Source: CAVOOW01 sp963697675 (GTDB lineage: Bacteria > Actinomycetota > Actinomycetes > JACCUZ01). From it: a DNA stretch of 64,000 nt. Within the stretch, counting starts at the first letter, position 1, and every line of letters starts with the position of its first letter. Positions 19,139-28,313 of this stretch are shown here, piece after piece. Made by a program: the position numbers and the translations under genes. The notes under the pieces are model-generated. The model saw nothing but the letters and a program-made list of their open reading frames with translations. It did no database searches and was not told where the DNA came from. The stretch spans positions 1 through 64,000 of the forward strand of contig CAVOOW010000008.1 in the NCBI GenBank assembly GCA_963697675.1, written 5' to 3'.

Positions 19139-20190
19139 CGGTGGCCACCCTTCTCGACGACCAACCGGCCAGCGGCTTCCAGGTCACGTTCGGCGTGGCT
19201 CTGCCGTAGATAGAGCTCCAGGTCACCGACCCGCTTCGCGTGCGCGGCGTCCAGAGCCAGCGGCGCGGCACCGAGTGCGCGACCGACTCGGTCGACGACC
19301 TGGACAGCTGCGCTCTCGACGACAGCGCGGACCTGACGTGCCGCCAGCTCTGCGTCGCCGGACTGGTTGCCAGGGTCGGCGTCGATCAGGTCAGCCGCTC
19401 GAGCGAGCAAGGCCTCAGCGGCAGCCAGCACGGCGTCGATGGCACCGATGTGAGCGAGTGCGTGGTGGTCCAGCTGACGACGGCGCGCAGTCGTCCACAA
19501 CGGTTCGGTGATGCCGAGCGCGCCGCCCAGCCACACCGCCGCCACCCCCATCGCGCCGTGCCAGAAACCCGGACGGTTCAGGTAGTCGTCCACCCCGCCC
19601 ACCGGTATCGCGGGTGTCGCTGTGAACGCAACGGATCGACTGTCACAGCCGCGCATCGAACGGGCGGGCCAGGTGCCGTCAACGGGACGAGCCGAGGAGT
19701 CGTGCAAATCGACCGCGAACAGGCGATACCCATCCACGGTGTGAGCGGTCACGAGCGCGGCGTCGCAACACCCGGCACCGCTGCACCACGGCTTGGTGCC
19801 GTCGATCAGCCACCCTGACGACGACTGCGTCGCAGTCAGCGGCGAGGTCGGTGGGTTGGCGGCCCACACGCCCCACAGCCAACGGCTGCGTTGCCCGATC
19901 TCCGATCCCGACAGCAAGGGGTCGGCACCGGTCAGCTCTTTGATGATCGCCTGGGCGTCCACGTGCGCCTCGGCGAGCCGGGCCACATCCAGGTCGATGC
20001 GAGCGATCTCGCTCAGTGCGCGGAATCGGTCAGCGCTGCTTCCCCCGCCCGGAAGCGGGAGGTCGAGCAACCCGCAGTCCAGCGCACGACGGACCCACGA
20101 GGCCGTCGTCGCTGGCTCGGCCGGGTCACCGGGCGGCCGCAAGCCGTCCAGCTGACGGGAGACCCCGGCGGCGGGCAACGAAAGGAGCAT
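19135..20190 (-). CDS. Acyl-CoA dehydrogenase-like flavoprotein (first gene of the operon)
   Basis: A 351-residue member of the acyl-CoA dehydrogenase superfamily, somewhat short. An N-terminal helical domain is followed by a mid beta domain (WLIDGTKPWCSGAGCCDAALVTA) and a C-terminal helical bundle. The canonical catalytic glutamate region is not obvious. The cysteine-rich GAGCCDAA is unusual. Members of such cassettes may act as hydroxylases or dehydrogenases on bound intermediates rather than in fatty acid oxidation. It is divergent from the sigma factor gene with a 118-base gap holding the operon promoter. Confidence 0.8.
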   Translation of the reverse strand: MLLSLPAAGVSRQLDGLRPPGDPAEPATTASWVRRALDCGLLDLPLPGGGSSADRFRALSEIARIDLDVARLAEAHVDAQAIIKELTGADPLLSGSEIGQRSRWLWGVWAANPPTSPLTATQSSSGWLIDGTKPWCSGAGCCDAALVTAHTVDGYRLFAVDLHDSSARPVDGTWPARSMRGCDSRSVAFTATPAIPVGGVDDYLNRPGFWHGAMGVAAVWLGGALGITEPLWTTARRRQLDHHALAHIGAIDAVLAAAEALLARAADLIDADPGNQSGDAELAARQVRAVVESAAVQVVDRVGRALGAAPLALDAAHAKRVGDLELYLRQSHAERDLEAAGRLVVEKGGHR

Positions 20191-20308
20191 GCGGCGCGTC
20201 TTACCCCCATGATCGACCGAGTCACACCTGCGGACGGAAATCTTCTGCCCTCCTCGTCCGTTCGTCAGGCGTGAGCCCCCTTAGGTGCCCGCCAAGGCGG
20301 AAGGTGAC

Positions 20309-21280
20309 ATGACCCAGCAGACCGACGTCCTGATGGACGAAAGGGACGATTTCGACAGCGAGGTCGGCACGCCCGACCTCATCCGCCTCTACCTCGACGA
20401 GATCGGGAAGGCACCTCTGCTCGACGCGGCGAGCGAGGTCGACCTCGCCCGGCGCATCGAGGCCGGGCTCTTCGCGCGGCACCTGCTCGACGACCTGGGC
20501 CAGCGACGGGCCATCAAGCTGCAGAACGCGCGCAAGATCGCTACCTGGGTCGAGCTCGACCGGGTTGCGGCCGACGGCGAGCTCGCGAAGCGCGCGTTCA
20601 TCCGATCCAACCTGCGGCTGGTCGTCTCCCTGGCCCGCCGATACCGCCGGTCCACGATGCCGCTGCTCGACCTCATCCAGGAGGGCAACGTCGGGTTGGT
20701 ACGTGCGGTGGAGAAGTTCGACTACACGCGCGGCTACAAGTTCTCGACCTATGCCACCTGGTGGATCCGGCAGTCGATCGGCCGGGCCATCGCCGAGCAG
20801 AGCCGCACCGTGCGCCTGCCGGTGCATCAGGTCGAGCGGCTCAGCCGCCTCACGCGCACCCGTCGCGAGCTGGCCGTGTCACTCGGCCGCGACGCCACCG
20901 ACGACGAGGTGGCTGCCGAGCTGGACCTCACGCTCGAGATGGTCGCCGACCTCGACTCCATCTCCCGCACCCCGGCCAGCCTGGACATGCTGATCGGACA
21001 GGACGGCGGCACCACCCTCGGCGACCTCGTCGACGCGGCCGATCCCGGTCCGGAGGAGGTCGTCGTCGCCCAGCTGTCGCGCGCGGCTCTCGTCGCCTCG
21101 ATCGACCAGCTCGACCCGCGGGAGGCCGAGGTGATCCGGTCGCGATACAGCCTCGCGGAAGAGCGGCGACAGACGTACGACGAGATCGCTGCGCGCCTGG
21201 GTGTCTCGCGTGAACGCACCCGCCAGATCGAGCGCGAGGCCCTGGTCAAGCTCCGTCGCTGGGTCAGCCCGCCGAACTGA
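20309..21280 (+). CDS. Group 2 primary-like sigma-70 factor (SigB/HrdB-like)
   Basis: A 323-residue sigma factor with region 1.2 (DLIRLYLDEIGKAPLLDAASEVDLARRIE), region 2 including the -10 recognition helix (EKFDYTRGYKFSTYATWWIRQSIGRAI), region 3 (LPVHQVERLSRLTRTRREL) and region 4 ending ARLGVSRERTRQIEREALVKLRRW. It lacks the long acidic N-terminal region 1.1 of the housekeeping sigma, so it is an alternative, stress or stationary-phase factor. The ATG at 20309 follows GGAAGG at good spacing. No anti-sigma gene is adjacent. Confidence 0.9.
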   Translation: MTQQTDVLMDERDDFDSEVGTPDLIRLYLDEIGKAPLLDAASEVDLARRIEAGLFARHLLDDLGQRRAIKLQNARKIATWVELDRVAADGELAKRAFIRSNLRLVVSLARRYRRSTMPLLDLIQEGNVGLVRAVEKFDYTRGYKFSTYATWWIRQSIGRAIAEQSRTVRLPVHQVERLSRLTRTRRELAVSLGRDATDDEVAAELDLTLEMVADLDSISRTPASLDMLIGQDGGTTLGDLVDAADPGPEEVVVAQLSRAALVASIDQLDPREAEVIRSRYSLAEERRQTYDEIAARLGVSRERTRQIEREALVKLRRWVSPPN

Positions 21281-21286
21281 CGGGGG

Positions 21287-22825
21287 CTAGGCCGCTTCGC
21301 CCCCGACAGCCACCGCCCCGTGGCGGGGGCACCTGTCGATGGGTGGCCCGTCGACGGGGCAGCTGCGCCGATGGGCACGCAGTGCTTCGTCGTCGCCTGG
21401 CCAAGCACCTTCATTCACTGTCGGTGTGCGGACGAAGATCGCCGCCAACACCCCGCCCGCGAGGAGCAACGCCGAGCAGACCCACATCGCCGTGCGGAAC
21501 GCCGGATCGAGCAACGCCGGGTTCGTGTAGGCCTCGCCGCTGAGCCCCGCGATCAGCGGCAGTACGGCGACCGCCAGCAGGCCGGCCACCCGCGCGACTG
21601 CGTTGTTCACCCCGCTGGCAAGACCGGCGTGCCGGTCGGAGGCAGCCGCGAGGACTGTCGCGGTCAGCGGCGCGACGGTGAACGACAGCCCGAGTCCGAA
21701 CAGCAGGACGGGAGGCAGGACGTCCCAGACGTAGGAAATGTCCTTGCCGATCCTGGTCATGAACGCGACGGCGATCGCGCAGAGCACAGGTCCGACCGTC
21801 ATCGGCACACGCGGACCGATGCGTTGCGCCAGCGCCCCCATGCGGGCCGACAGGAACAGCATGACCACAGTGACGGGCAGCAGCGAGATGCCTGCCTCGA
21901 GAGGTGAGTAGCCCGCCACGACCTGAAGCTGCAGCACCAGCCAGAAGAAGACACCGCCAAGGGCGGCATAGACGGTGAACGTCACCACATTGGTCACGTT
22001 GAACAGCCGCGATGAGAAGATGTCGAGCGGCAGCATGGGGTCCTTCGCGGTGCGCTCGCGCACGACGAAGGCGACCAAACCGGCGACGCCGACGAGCAGC
22101 GAGAGCAAGACCGCGGCGGAGCCGAGACCCTTGCCCTGCCAGGCGATCAAGCCGTACGTCAGGGAGCCCAACCCGACCGCGCCGAGCAGTGCGCCGAGGG
22201 CGTCGATGTGACGTGACGCCTGTGGGTCACGCGACTCTGGCACGTGCCGGAGAGCGCAGAAGATGACCGCGACGGCCAGTGGCAGGTTGATCAGGAAGAT
22301 CAGCCGCCACGAGACGGCCTGCACGAGGTAGCCGCCGATGAACGGTCCGGCCGCGCCCGCGACGCCGCCCAGTCCGGACCACGCGCCGATGGCCCGCGCC
22401 CGGTCCTCAGGGCGGAACGAGCTCTGCAGGATCGCCAGGCTGCCCGGCGTCAGCAGAGCGCCACCGATGCCCTGCAAGGCTCGGGCCGCGACCAGCGTCT
22501 CGATGTTGGGGGCGATCCCGCACAGCAGCGACGCGACCGCGAACCAGGTCACCCCGATGACGAAGACGCGCCGTCGCCCGAACCGGTCACCGAGAGACCC
22601 GCCGAGCAGGATCAGCGAGGCAAGCGTCAGCGTGTAGCCGTTGATGGTCCACTGCAGTCCCGCCAGCCCTGCATCGAGCGACTCACCGATGCGCGGCAGG
22701 GCGACGTTGACGACCGTTGCGTCGACGAACGCCATCCCCGACCCGAGGACCGTCGCCGCCAGCACCCAGCGACCGCGCTGCTCACCAAACGCCAGCCCGG
22801 TCTCGGTGTCAGAGGTTGTCGCCAT
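21287..22825 (-). CDS. MFS transporter of the DHA2 (EmrB/QacA) family
   Basis: A 14-helix multidrug-type proton antiporter of about 512 residues. Motif A-like GGSLGDRFGRRRVFVIG follows helix 2, and motif C-like GPFIGGYLVQAVSWRLIFLINLP lies near helix 5-6. The N-terminal helix reads LGSGMAFVDATVVNVALPRIGES, diagnostic of this family. The start is taken at ATG 22825; an upstream ATG at 22858 in frame is possible. It converges on the sigma factor gene with a 6-base gap. Substrate unknown. Confidence 0.88.
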   Translation of the reverse strand: MATTSDTETGLAFGEQRGRWVLAATVLGSGMAFVDATVVNVALPRIGESLDAGLAGLQWTINGYTLTLASLILLGGSLGDRFGRRRVFVIGVTWFAVASLLCGIAPNIETLVAARALQGIGGALLTPGSLAILQSSFRPEDRARAIGAWSGLGGVAGAAGPFIGGYLVQAVSWRLIFLINLPLAVAVIFCALRHVPESRDPQASRHIDALGALLGAVGLGSLTYGLIAWQGKGLGSAAVLLSLLVGVAGLVAFVVRERTAKDPMLPLDIFSSRLFNVTNVVTFTVYAALGGVFFWLVLQLQVVAGYSPLEAGISLLPVTVVMLFLSARMGALAQRIGPRVPMTVGPVLCAIAVAFMTRIGKDISYVWDVLPPVLLFGLGLSFTVAPLTATVLAAASDRHAGLASGVNNAVARVAGLLAVAVLPLIAGLSGEAYTNPALLDPAFRTAMWVCSALLLAGGVLAAIFVRTPTVNEGAWPGDDEALRAHRRSCPVDGPPIDRCPRHGAVAVGGEAA

Positions 22826-22879
22826 CAGTCCGGCAAACAATACGGGCCGATGCGCCATGCCGGGCTACGCTCCGCATCC

Positions 22880-23306
22880 ATGTCACCGGCCGCCGCTGGC
22901 TATTCGGGCACGCCCCTGCCGCGCAAGCTCGGCATCCGGGACGGGCACCGGGTGCTGCTCACCCGAGCCCCGGGCAGGTTTCGATCTCGGCGACCTGCAC
23001 GCCGTTGACCTGCATGACGTCGTCGTACAACGGCGGGCAGGCGCGTCCCCGTACGACGTGATCCTGGCTTTCACACCCGACCAGCGCACCCTCGACCGCA
23101 CGTTCCCCGACCTGGCCCCCCGCCTCGTCTCCAACGGCGGCCTGTGGATCGCCTGGCCCAAGCGGTCGAGCGGCATGCCGACCGACATCGACGAGAACAT
23201 CGTGCGCGACGTCGGGCTGGCCGCCGGCCTGGTCGACAACAAGGTGTGCGCGATCGACGAGACCTGGTCAGGCCTGCGGTTCGTCGTGCGGTTGCGCGAT
23301 CGCTGA
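22880..23306 (+). CDS. DUF3052 family protein, one frameshift
   Basis: A conserved small actinobacterial protein of unknown function. The N-terminus (AAGYSGTPLPRKLGIRDGHRVLL) is in one frame. The rest (FDLGDLHAVDLHDVV, SPYDVILAFTPD, NGGLWIAWPKRSSGMPTDIDEN, VCAIDETWSGLRFVVRLRDR) is in the next. Joined, they match the full family length of about 140 residues. The shift lies near 22975 beside a CCCCGGG tract, a likely base-count error. It overlaps the end of the convergent MFS gene by about 40 bases. Confidence 0.8.
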
Positions 23307-24757
23307 CGGCTCTGGCTGTCGGAGCGGCGAGAACCACGTCCACAGGACCGTCGTCGTGGCCCCGACGGCCGCGACCCAGAGAGCCGGCCGCAGCCCGAAC
23401 GCCGTGCCCAGCGCACCACCGGACACCGCGCCGAGCGCCTTCACGCCCTGGGTCACCGTCGCGAGCGAGGAGTTGGCCCGAGCCAGCATCTCGCGGGGGA
23501 CCTCGGTGAGTACGAGGGCGCTCGTGTTGACGTCGAAGAGCATGATCGCCGCACCGACCACGATCTCGTTCGCGGCGAGGATTGTCAGCACCAGCCATCG
23601 CGGTCCGTGGGCGGCGGGGAAAGCGATCATGCCCAGACCGAACACAGCCGAGCCCAGCACGATGGTGCGACCGCGGCCGATCCGATCAGCCACGCGCGGC
23701 GCGAGCATCGCTCCGCCCAGCGAGCCCAGGCCGCCGGCCACGGTGACGCCCGCGATCATGACCGGCGAGAAGTCCTGCTCGCGGGTGAGATAGACGACGA
23801 GCAGGGCGAACACCATGAGCCCGAAGAAGTTCACGTTCGCTGCCGCGCCGGCGATGGCCCGCAGACGTCGGTCACTCCAGAGGTGGACCAGGCCCTCACC
23901 GATCTCCTGGCGCAGTCGCCGGCGGGGCGCCGGGACGTGCCCGATGCGCTCCGGCGCGCGGACCTTGCCGATCAGCAGCGCGGAGGCAACGAACGAGACC
24001 GCATCGACCAGAACGGCGACCGGAGCGGTGAGCAGCTGCACGAGCGAGCCGCCGAGGCCAGGACCGAGGAGCATCGCTGTCGCCTCGGAGGCACGCAGCC
24101 GGGCACTCGCGACGGTGAGCGCGATCTCGGGCACGACGTCGGGCAGGTGCGCACCGAACGCCGGCCGGAAGATGACCCGTGCGACGCCGACCACCAGCTC
24201 GACGGCGATCAGCTGGGTGACCGTCAGCGCGCCGGCCAGCCAGGCCAGCGGCACGGAGAGCAGCGTTGCCGCCGCGACGAGGTCGGCGGCGACCAGCAGC
24301 GGGCGGCGCCTCGGCAGGCGGTCGATCCAGGCACCGACGACGAGAGCGAACCCGACGTAAGGGGCGGTGCCGGCCGCCACGAGCAGGCCCATCTGCAGCG
24401 GGGACGCGCCCAGCAGCACCGCGGCCGCCAGCGGGATCGCGAGCACGGTGACCTCGCTGCCGACGGCCGACACGGAGTAAGCCGACCAGAGCAGCCGGAA
24501 GTCGCGGCCGCGCAACAGGGAGCGCGGGGAGGGCGGGCCGGTGCGCGCAGTCGGTCCGGTCGGTGCGGGCTGCCCAGTGGGTCCGGGGGGTGCGGGCTGC
24601 CCAGTGGGTCCGGTCGGTCCGGTCGGTCCGGTCGGCGCAGTCGGTGCGGGCTCGGCTGGTCGGCTGGTCCGGCTGGTCCGGCTGGTCCGGCTGGTCCAGT
24701 CAGCTCGGTCAGCTCGTGGGCCGTCTCGCGGCTCGGTGCGGTCGTTGTTTCGCTCAT
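23268..24757 (-). CDS. MFS transporter (EntS/Bmr3-like 12-helix type) with Gly-Pro-rich N-terminal extension, one frameshift
   Basis: The body (from about 24530) is a 12-helix major facilitator: LLRGRDFRLLWSAYSVSAVG at helix 1 and APRVADRIGRGRTIVLGSAV in the second half. Upstream, the ATG at 24757 reads MSETTTAPSRETAHELTEL, then collagen-like GPAGPAGPA triplets. The triplets resume in another frame as PTGPTGPTGPTG before the first helix, so an indel sits in this 9-base repeat near 24650-24690. It is divergent from, and probably repressed by, the ArsR-type gene. An export role for a drug or metal-related compound is inferred. Confidence 0.8.
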
Positions 24758-24760
24758 AAG

Positions 24761-24794
24761 TGTGAAGGTAATGCTTCACATCGTAGTTGTGAAG
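24761..24794. promoter_or_regulatory. Probable ArsR-type operator between divergent genes
   Basis: The 62-base divergent gap contains TGTGAAG (24761-24767) and its exact inverted copy CTTCACA (24774-24780), six bases apart, plus a third direct half-site TGTGAAG at 24788-24794. The first half-site lies four bases from the MFS start codon. The layout suits autoregulation by the adjacent winged-helix repressor and control of the exporter. Confidence 0.7.
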
Positions 24795-24819
24795 TGGTTC
24801 TTTCAGATATTCTCGATCC

Positions 24820-25443
24820 ATGACCCCGACCACGCCTGACTCCCGGACCCCGACCACTCCACGCGGCCCCGACGCCCGCTACGGCCAGCGGATCTCCGAC
24901 CCCGGGGCGCTGCGCGCGCTGGCGCATGCCGGGCGCTACGCGATCCTCGAGCACCTCCAGAGCGGCGGGCCGGCGACGGCCACGGAATGCGCGCAGGTGG
25001 CCGGCCTGTCACCGAGCGCCTGCAGCTATCACCTGCGCCTGCTCGCCCGGCACGGGTTCGTCGAGGAGGACGCCTCGCGCGACGACGGTCGCGAACGGGC
25101 CTGGCGGGCGACCTCGACCGGCTGGTGGAGCGATGTCGACCCCGAGGTTGACCCCTCGGGTGTGCAGGCTCTGGACTCCGTCATCACTCGCGTGATGATG
25201 GCCAGTTCGGACGAGAAGCTGCTGGCGTTCGTCGACCACGCCACGCGAGAGCCGCAGTGGCGCGAGGCGGCGCTGTTCTCGAACAGCACCCTGGTGGCTA
25301 CACCGGCGGAGCTCGCCGCCATCTCGGCGGCTGTCTTGGCCTTGCTGAGGCCCTACCTCCTCTCTGACCGCCCCGCCGACGAGGTCCCCGAGGACGCGCG
25401 GCAGGTCCACGTCTCCGTCCGGATGGCGCCACGCCTGCCGTGA
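24820..25443 (+). CDS. ArsR-family winged-helix transcriptional regulator
   Basis: A 207-residue protein with an ArsR-type HTH at residues about 25-100: DPGALRALAHAGRYAILEHLQ, then TATECAQVAGLSPSACSYHLRLLARHGFVEE. The C-terminal half (about 110-200) is helical and lacks the usual metal-binding Cys pair, so it probably senses an organic ligand. It is divergent from the MFS gene and shares the TGTGAAG operator region. Intact frame. Confidence 0.88.
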   Translation: MTPTTPDSRTPTTPRGPDARYGQRISDPGALRALAHAGRYAILEHLQSGGPATATECAQVAGLSPSACSYHLRLLARHGFVEEDASRDDGRERAWRATSTGWWSDVDPEVDPSGVQALDSVITRVMMASSDEKLLAFVDHATREPQWREAALFSNSTLVATPAELAAISAAVLALLRPYLLSDRPADEVPEDARQVHVSVRMAPRLP

Positions 25444-26046
25444 GCGACTCGTGAGCGACGACCTGCCTTACCTGCGCGCGACTGCCCGACCGGACATCGA
25501 CGCGACCGGCTGACCTGACCTGCGCGCGACTGCCCGAACGACATCGACGCGACCAGCTGACCTGAGACGCGACCGTCTGACCTGACCTGCGCGCGCACTG
25601 CCCGAGCGACGGCCGCGATTCCATGATCACGAAAGATACTGTGGAAGTGTCCGCTGGGATCCTTCGTGATCAAGGAATTTCGCCGGCCATGCCCGGCGGC
25701 GCTCCTAGCGCATCACCCTTTCGGCGGGCGGGTGCGGAAGCGAAGGAGTCATGGTCGGTCAAGGGCAGTGACCGCGCGAAGATGACGATTACAAGACCAT
25801 GAACGATCTGTCCGGCTAGAGCCGATCGAAGCCTTCATGATCACCGAATGGGGCAGGGGGCTGTTGGGTTCGCGGTCCGCGCGGAGGTTGTTGTGCGGCG
25901 CGGGATGTCGGCTACTGCATGATCGATTGGATTTGGGCGGCACGGGATGTCGGCTGCTGCATGATCGATTGGATTTCGGCGGCACGGGACGTCGGTTGGT
26001 GCATGATCGATTGGGGGATGGGCTCGCCTGACAGGGAGGGGCAGGA
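25444..26046. other. Noncoding repeat-rich gap of about 600 bp
   Basis: No convincing gene. The gap holds degenerate direct repeats containing CCTGCGCGCGACTGCCCG (about 25470-25610; copies start at 25470, 25518 and 25585). It also holds an inverted repeat TGATCACGAA (25624-25633) / TTCGTGATCA (25663-25672), and the 42-bp tandem repeat listed separately. TGATCA cores recur in other noncoding gaps of this genome. Confidence 0.7.
25897..26013. repeat. 42-bp tandem repeat, about 2.8 copies
   Basis: Copies begin at 25897, 25939 and 25981 with the common core TGCATGATCGATTGG. The last copy is partial and ends some 30 bases before the dehydrogenase start. The unit length is a multiple of three, but the frame is not convincingly coding. 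Confidence 0.85.
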
Positions 26047-26911
26047 ATGACTTCCACGATTGCCGTTCTCGGCACCGGCACGATGGGTGGGCCGATGGCC
26101 CGCAACCTCGCCGCCGCCGGCTTCACCGTGCGGGCCTGGAACCGTACGCGCGACAAGGTCGAGGCGCTGGCCAGTGACGGCATCCGAATCGCCGACTCCC
26201 CCGCAACGGCGGCGGCCGGCGCCGACGTACTCATCACGATGCTCTTCGACGTCGCCGCGGTGCGCGAGGTCGCGCAGGAGGCCCTGCCCGCCCTGCCGGC
26301 CGGCGCGCTCTGGCTGCAGATGTCGACCGTCGGGGTGGCCGGGACCCGCGAGCTCGCGGCGCTGGCGCGCGCCCACGACGTGGCCTTCGTCGACGCTCCG
26401 GTGCTCGGAACCAGGGCGCCCGCGGTCAACGGGCACGCTGGTCGTGGTCGCCAGCGGGGATCCTGCGGTGCGCGAGCGCTGCGCACCGGTGTTCGACGTG
26501 GTCGGGTCGCGAACCCTGTGGGTCGAGGGCGACGCCGGAGCGAGCGGGCTCAAGCTGGTCGTCAACAGCTGGGTGGCCGCGCTGATCGAAGGCATCGCCG
26601 AGGCCGTCGCGCTGGCCGAGGCGTCCGGCCTGGACGGCGCGCTGTTCCTCGAGGCGATCAAGGGTGGCCCGACCGACACGCCGTACGCGCAGATCAAGGG
26701 ATCAGCCATGCTCGCGCGCGACTTCACGACGAGCTTCTCGCTGGCGGGGGCGCTCAAGGACACCGGCCTGATCCTCGAGCTCGCCGAGGAGGTGGGCGTC
26801 GAGATGGCGGTGACATCAGCGGTACGTCGACACATGGCGCTCGCCGTCGAGATGGGTCATGGTGACGAGGACATGGGCGCGACCTACTACGCACACGCAC
26901 CGAACCGCTAG
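26047..26911 (+). CDS. 3-hydroxyisobutyrate dehydrogenase family NAD(P)-dependent reductase, one frameshift
   Basis: A beta-hydroxyacid dehydrogenase of about 288 residues. The Rossmann motif TIAVLGTGTMGGPMARNLA is followed by the substrate motif FVDAPVLGTRAPAVNG, where the family has DAPVSGG, and the catalytic lysine region ASGLKLVVNSWVAALIEGIAEA. A GGG run at 26431, where GG would keep the frame, splits the two halves. The most likely cause is a homopolymer miscount. It precedes an acyl-CoA dehydrogenase gene by 46 bases, probably one transcript. Substrate unknown. Confidence 0.85.
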
Positions 26912-26957
26912 GCACGCACCCGCCGGGCACGCAGACAGCAAGAGGAGCACGACTGAC

Positions 26958-28127
26958 GTGGACTTCACCATCCCCGAGGAGCTCACCGCGCTGCGCAAGT
27001 CCTACGGGACCTTTCTCGACCGGGAGGTGCGGCCCGTCGAGGAGTCGCTGCGCGAGGAGTTCGCGGCGCTGCAGCCCGACCACGCGCGGCTGAAGGGCGC
27101 CGGTCTGGCCGTGCGCAAGCGGTCGGCCGAGGAGGGCTTCTACGCGTGCTACCTGCCTGAGGACGCCGGCGGCTGGGGAGTCTCGACGCTGGGCATCAGC
27201 CTGCTGGTCGAAGATGCGGCGCGCAGCGGGCTGCGGCTCGCGCCACTGACGCTGGGCGTGCCCAACCCGTCCGGTCCGACGCCGCTGCTCCTCCACCTGC
27301 CCGCGCACCTGCGGGCGACGTACCTCGACCCCCTGGTGCGCGCCGAGAAGTCGACGTGCTTCGCGCTCACCGAACCCGAGGCGGGCAGCGACGCCCAGTC
27401 CATCCGCACCAAGGCCCGGCTCGAGGGCGATGAGTGGGTCATCGACGGGATGAAGCACTACATCACCAACGGCGACGCTGCCGACTTCGCCATCGTCTTC
27501 GCGGTGACCGACGCCGAGAAGCGCGCAGCAGGCGGGATCACGGCCTTCGTGGTGCCCCGCGAGCAATACCGCGTCGGGAAGATGCAGACGACGATCGCGG
27601 ACGCGCACCCGTCCGAGCTGTGGTTCGACGAGGCCCGGGTGCCGGCCGACCACGTCATCGGTGAGGTCGGTCGCGGCTTCCAGACCGCGATGACCTTCCT
27701 CAACGCCGGGCGGGCCGGTTTCGCCGCACAGTCGCTCGGGCTCGCGGAGTTCTGCCTGGACCAGGCCGTGGCTCACGCGAAGTCGCGAACGGCCTTCGGC
27801 AAGCCGCTGGCCGCCAACCAGGGGGTGTCCTTCCCGCTCGCCGAGTGCAAGGTCGAGATCGAGGCGATCCGCTGGATGACCTACCACCTCGCCTGGTCGG
27901 TCGATCAGGGCGAAACCGCCGCGCTGGACTCCTCGATCGCCAAGTACTTCGCCACCGACCGGGCCTACGCCGTCGCCGACCGCTGCCTGCAGGTCTTCGG
28001 CGGCATGGGGCTGCTGCGCGAGGGACCGGTCGAACGGGTGCTGCGGCACCTGCGCGTCCTGCGGGTCGTCGAGGGCGCGTCCGAGGTGCAAAAGGTCGTG
28101 ATCGCCCGATCCCTCGGGCTTGGCTGA
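26958..28127 (+). CDS. Acyl-CoA dehydrogenase
   Basis: A 389-residue flavoenzyme. GTG 26958 follows GAGGAG at 10 bases and encodes VDFTIPEELTALRKSYG. FAD/substrate blocks are CFALTEPEAGSDAQSIRTKA and the MKHYITNGDAADFAIVFAV strand. The C-terminal part has AVADRCLQVFGGMGLLREGPVERVLRHLR. The base residue usually found in the final third (YGGxGY...E) appears as FGGMGLLREGP. It follows a hydroxyacid dehydrogenase gene, suggesting a short branched-chain or carboxylate degradation unit. Confidence 0.88.
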   Translation: MDFTIPEELTALRKSYGTFLDREVRPVEESLREEFAALQPDHARLKGAGLAVRKRSAEEGFYACYLPEDAGGWGVSTLGISLLVEDAARSGLRLAPLTLGVPNPSGPTPLLLHLPAHLRATYLDPLVRAEKSTCFALTEPEAGSDAQSIRTKARLEGDEWVIDGMKHYITNGDAADFAIVFAVTDAEKRAAGGITAFVVPREQYRVGKMQTTIADAHPSELWFDEARVPADHVIGEVGRGFQTAMTFLNAGRAGFAAQSLGLAEFCLDQAVAHAKSRTAFGKPLAANQGVSFPLAECKVEIEAIRWMTYHLAWSVDQGETAALDSSIAKYFATDRAYAVADRCLQVFGGMGLLREGPVERVLRHLRVLRVVEGASEVQKVVIARSLGLG

Positions 28128-28313
28128 TCGCGATTCGTGACGGGCAGTCGCGATCGTGAAGGATGAGGAACGAATCCGATGATCGCGACGGGATTGGCAC
28201 GAGTCCGATGAATCGCGACCATTATTGATTGCCGACTACTCTGGACACGCCTGCCGAACAGGGGCGGGCCGAGCGCGTTTCGACATGTCGGCGAGGAAGA
28301 GGCGATTCAAGCC

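Noticed and set aside
25897..26013. CRISPR array
   Set aside because: The 42-base units are adjacent with no spacers, and no cas genes are present. It is a simple tandem repeat.
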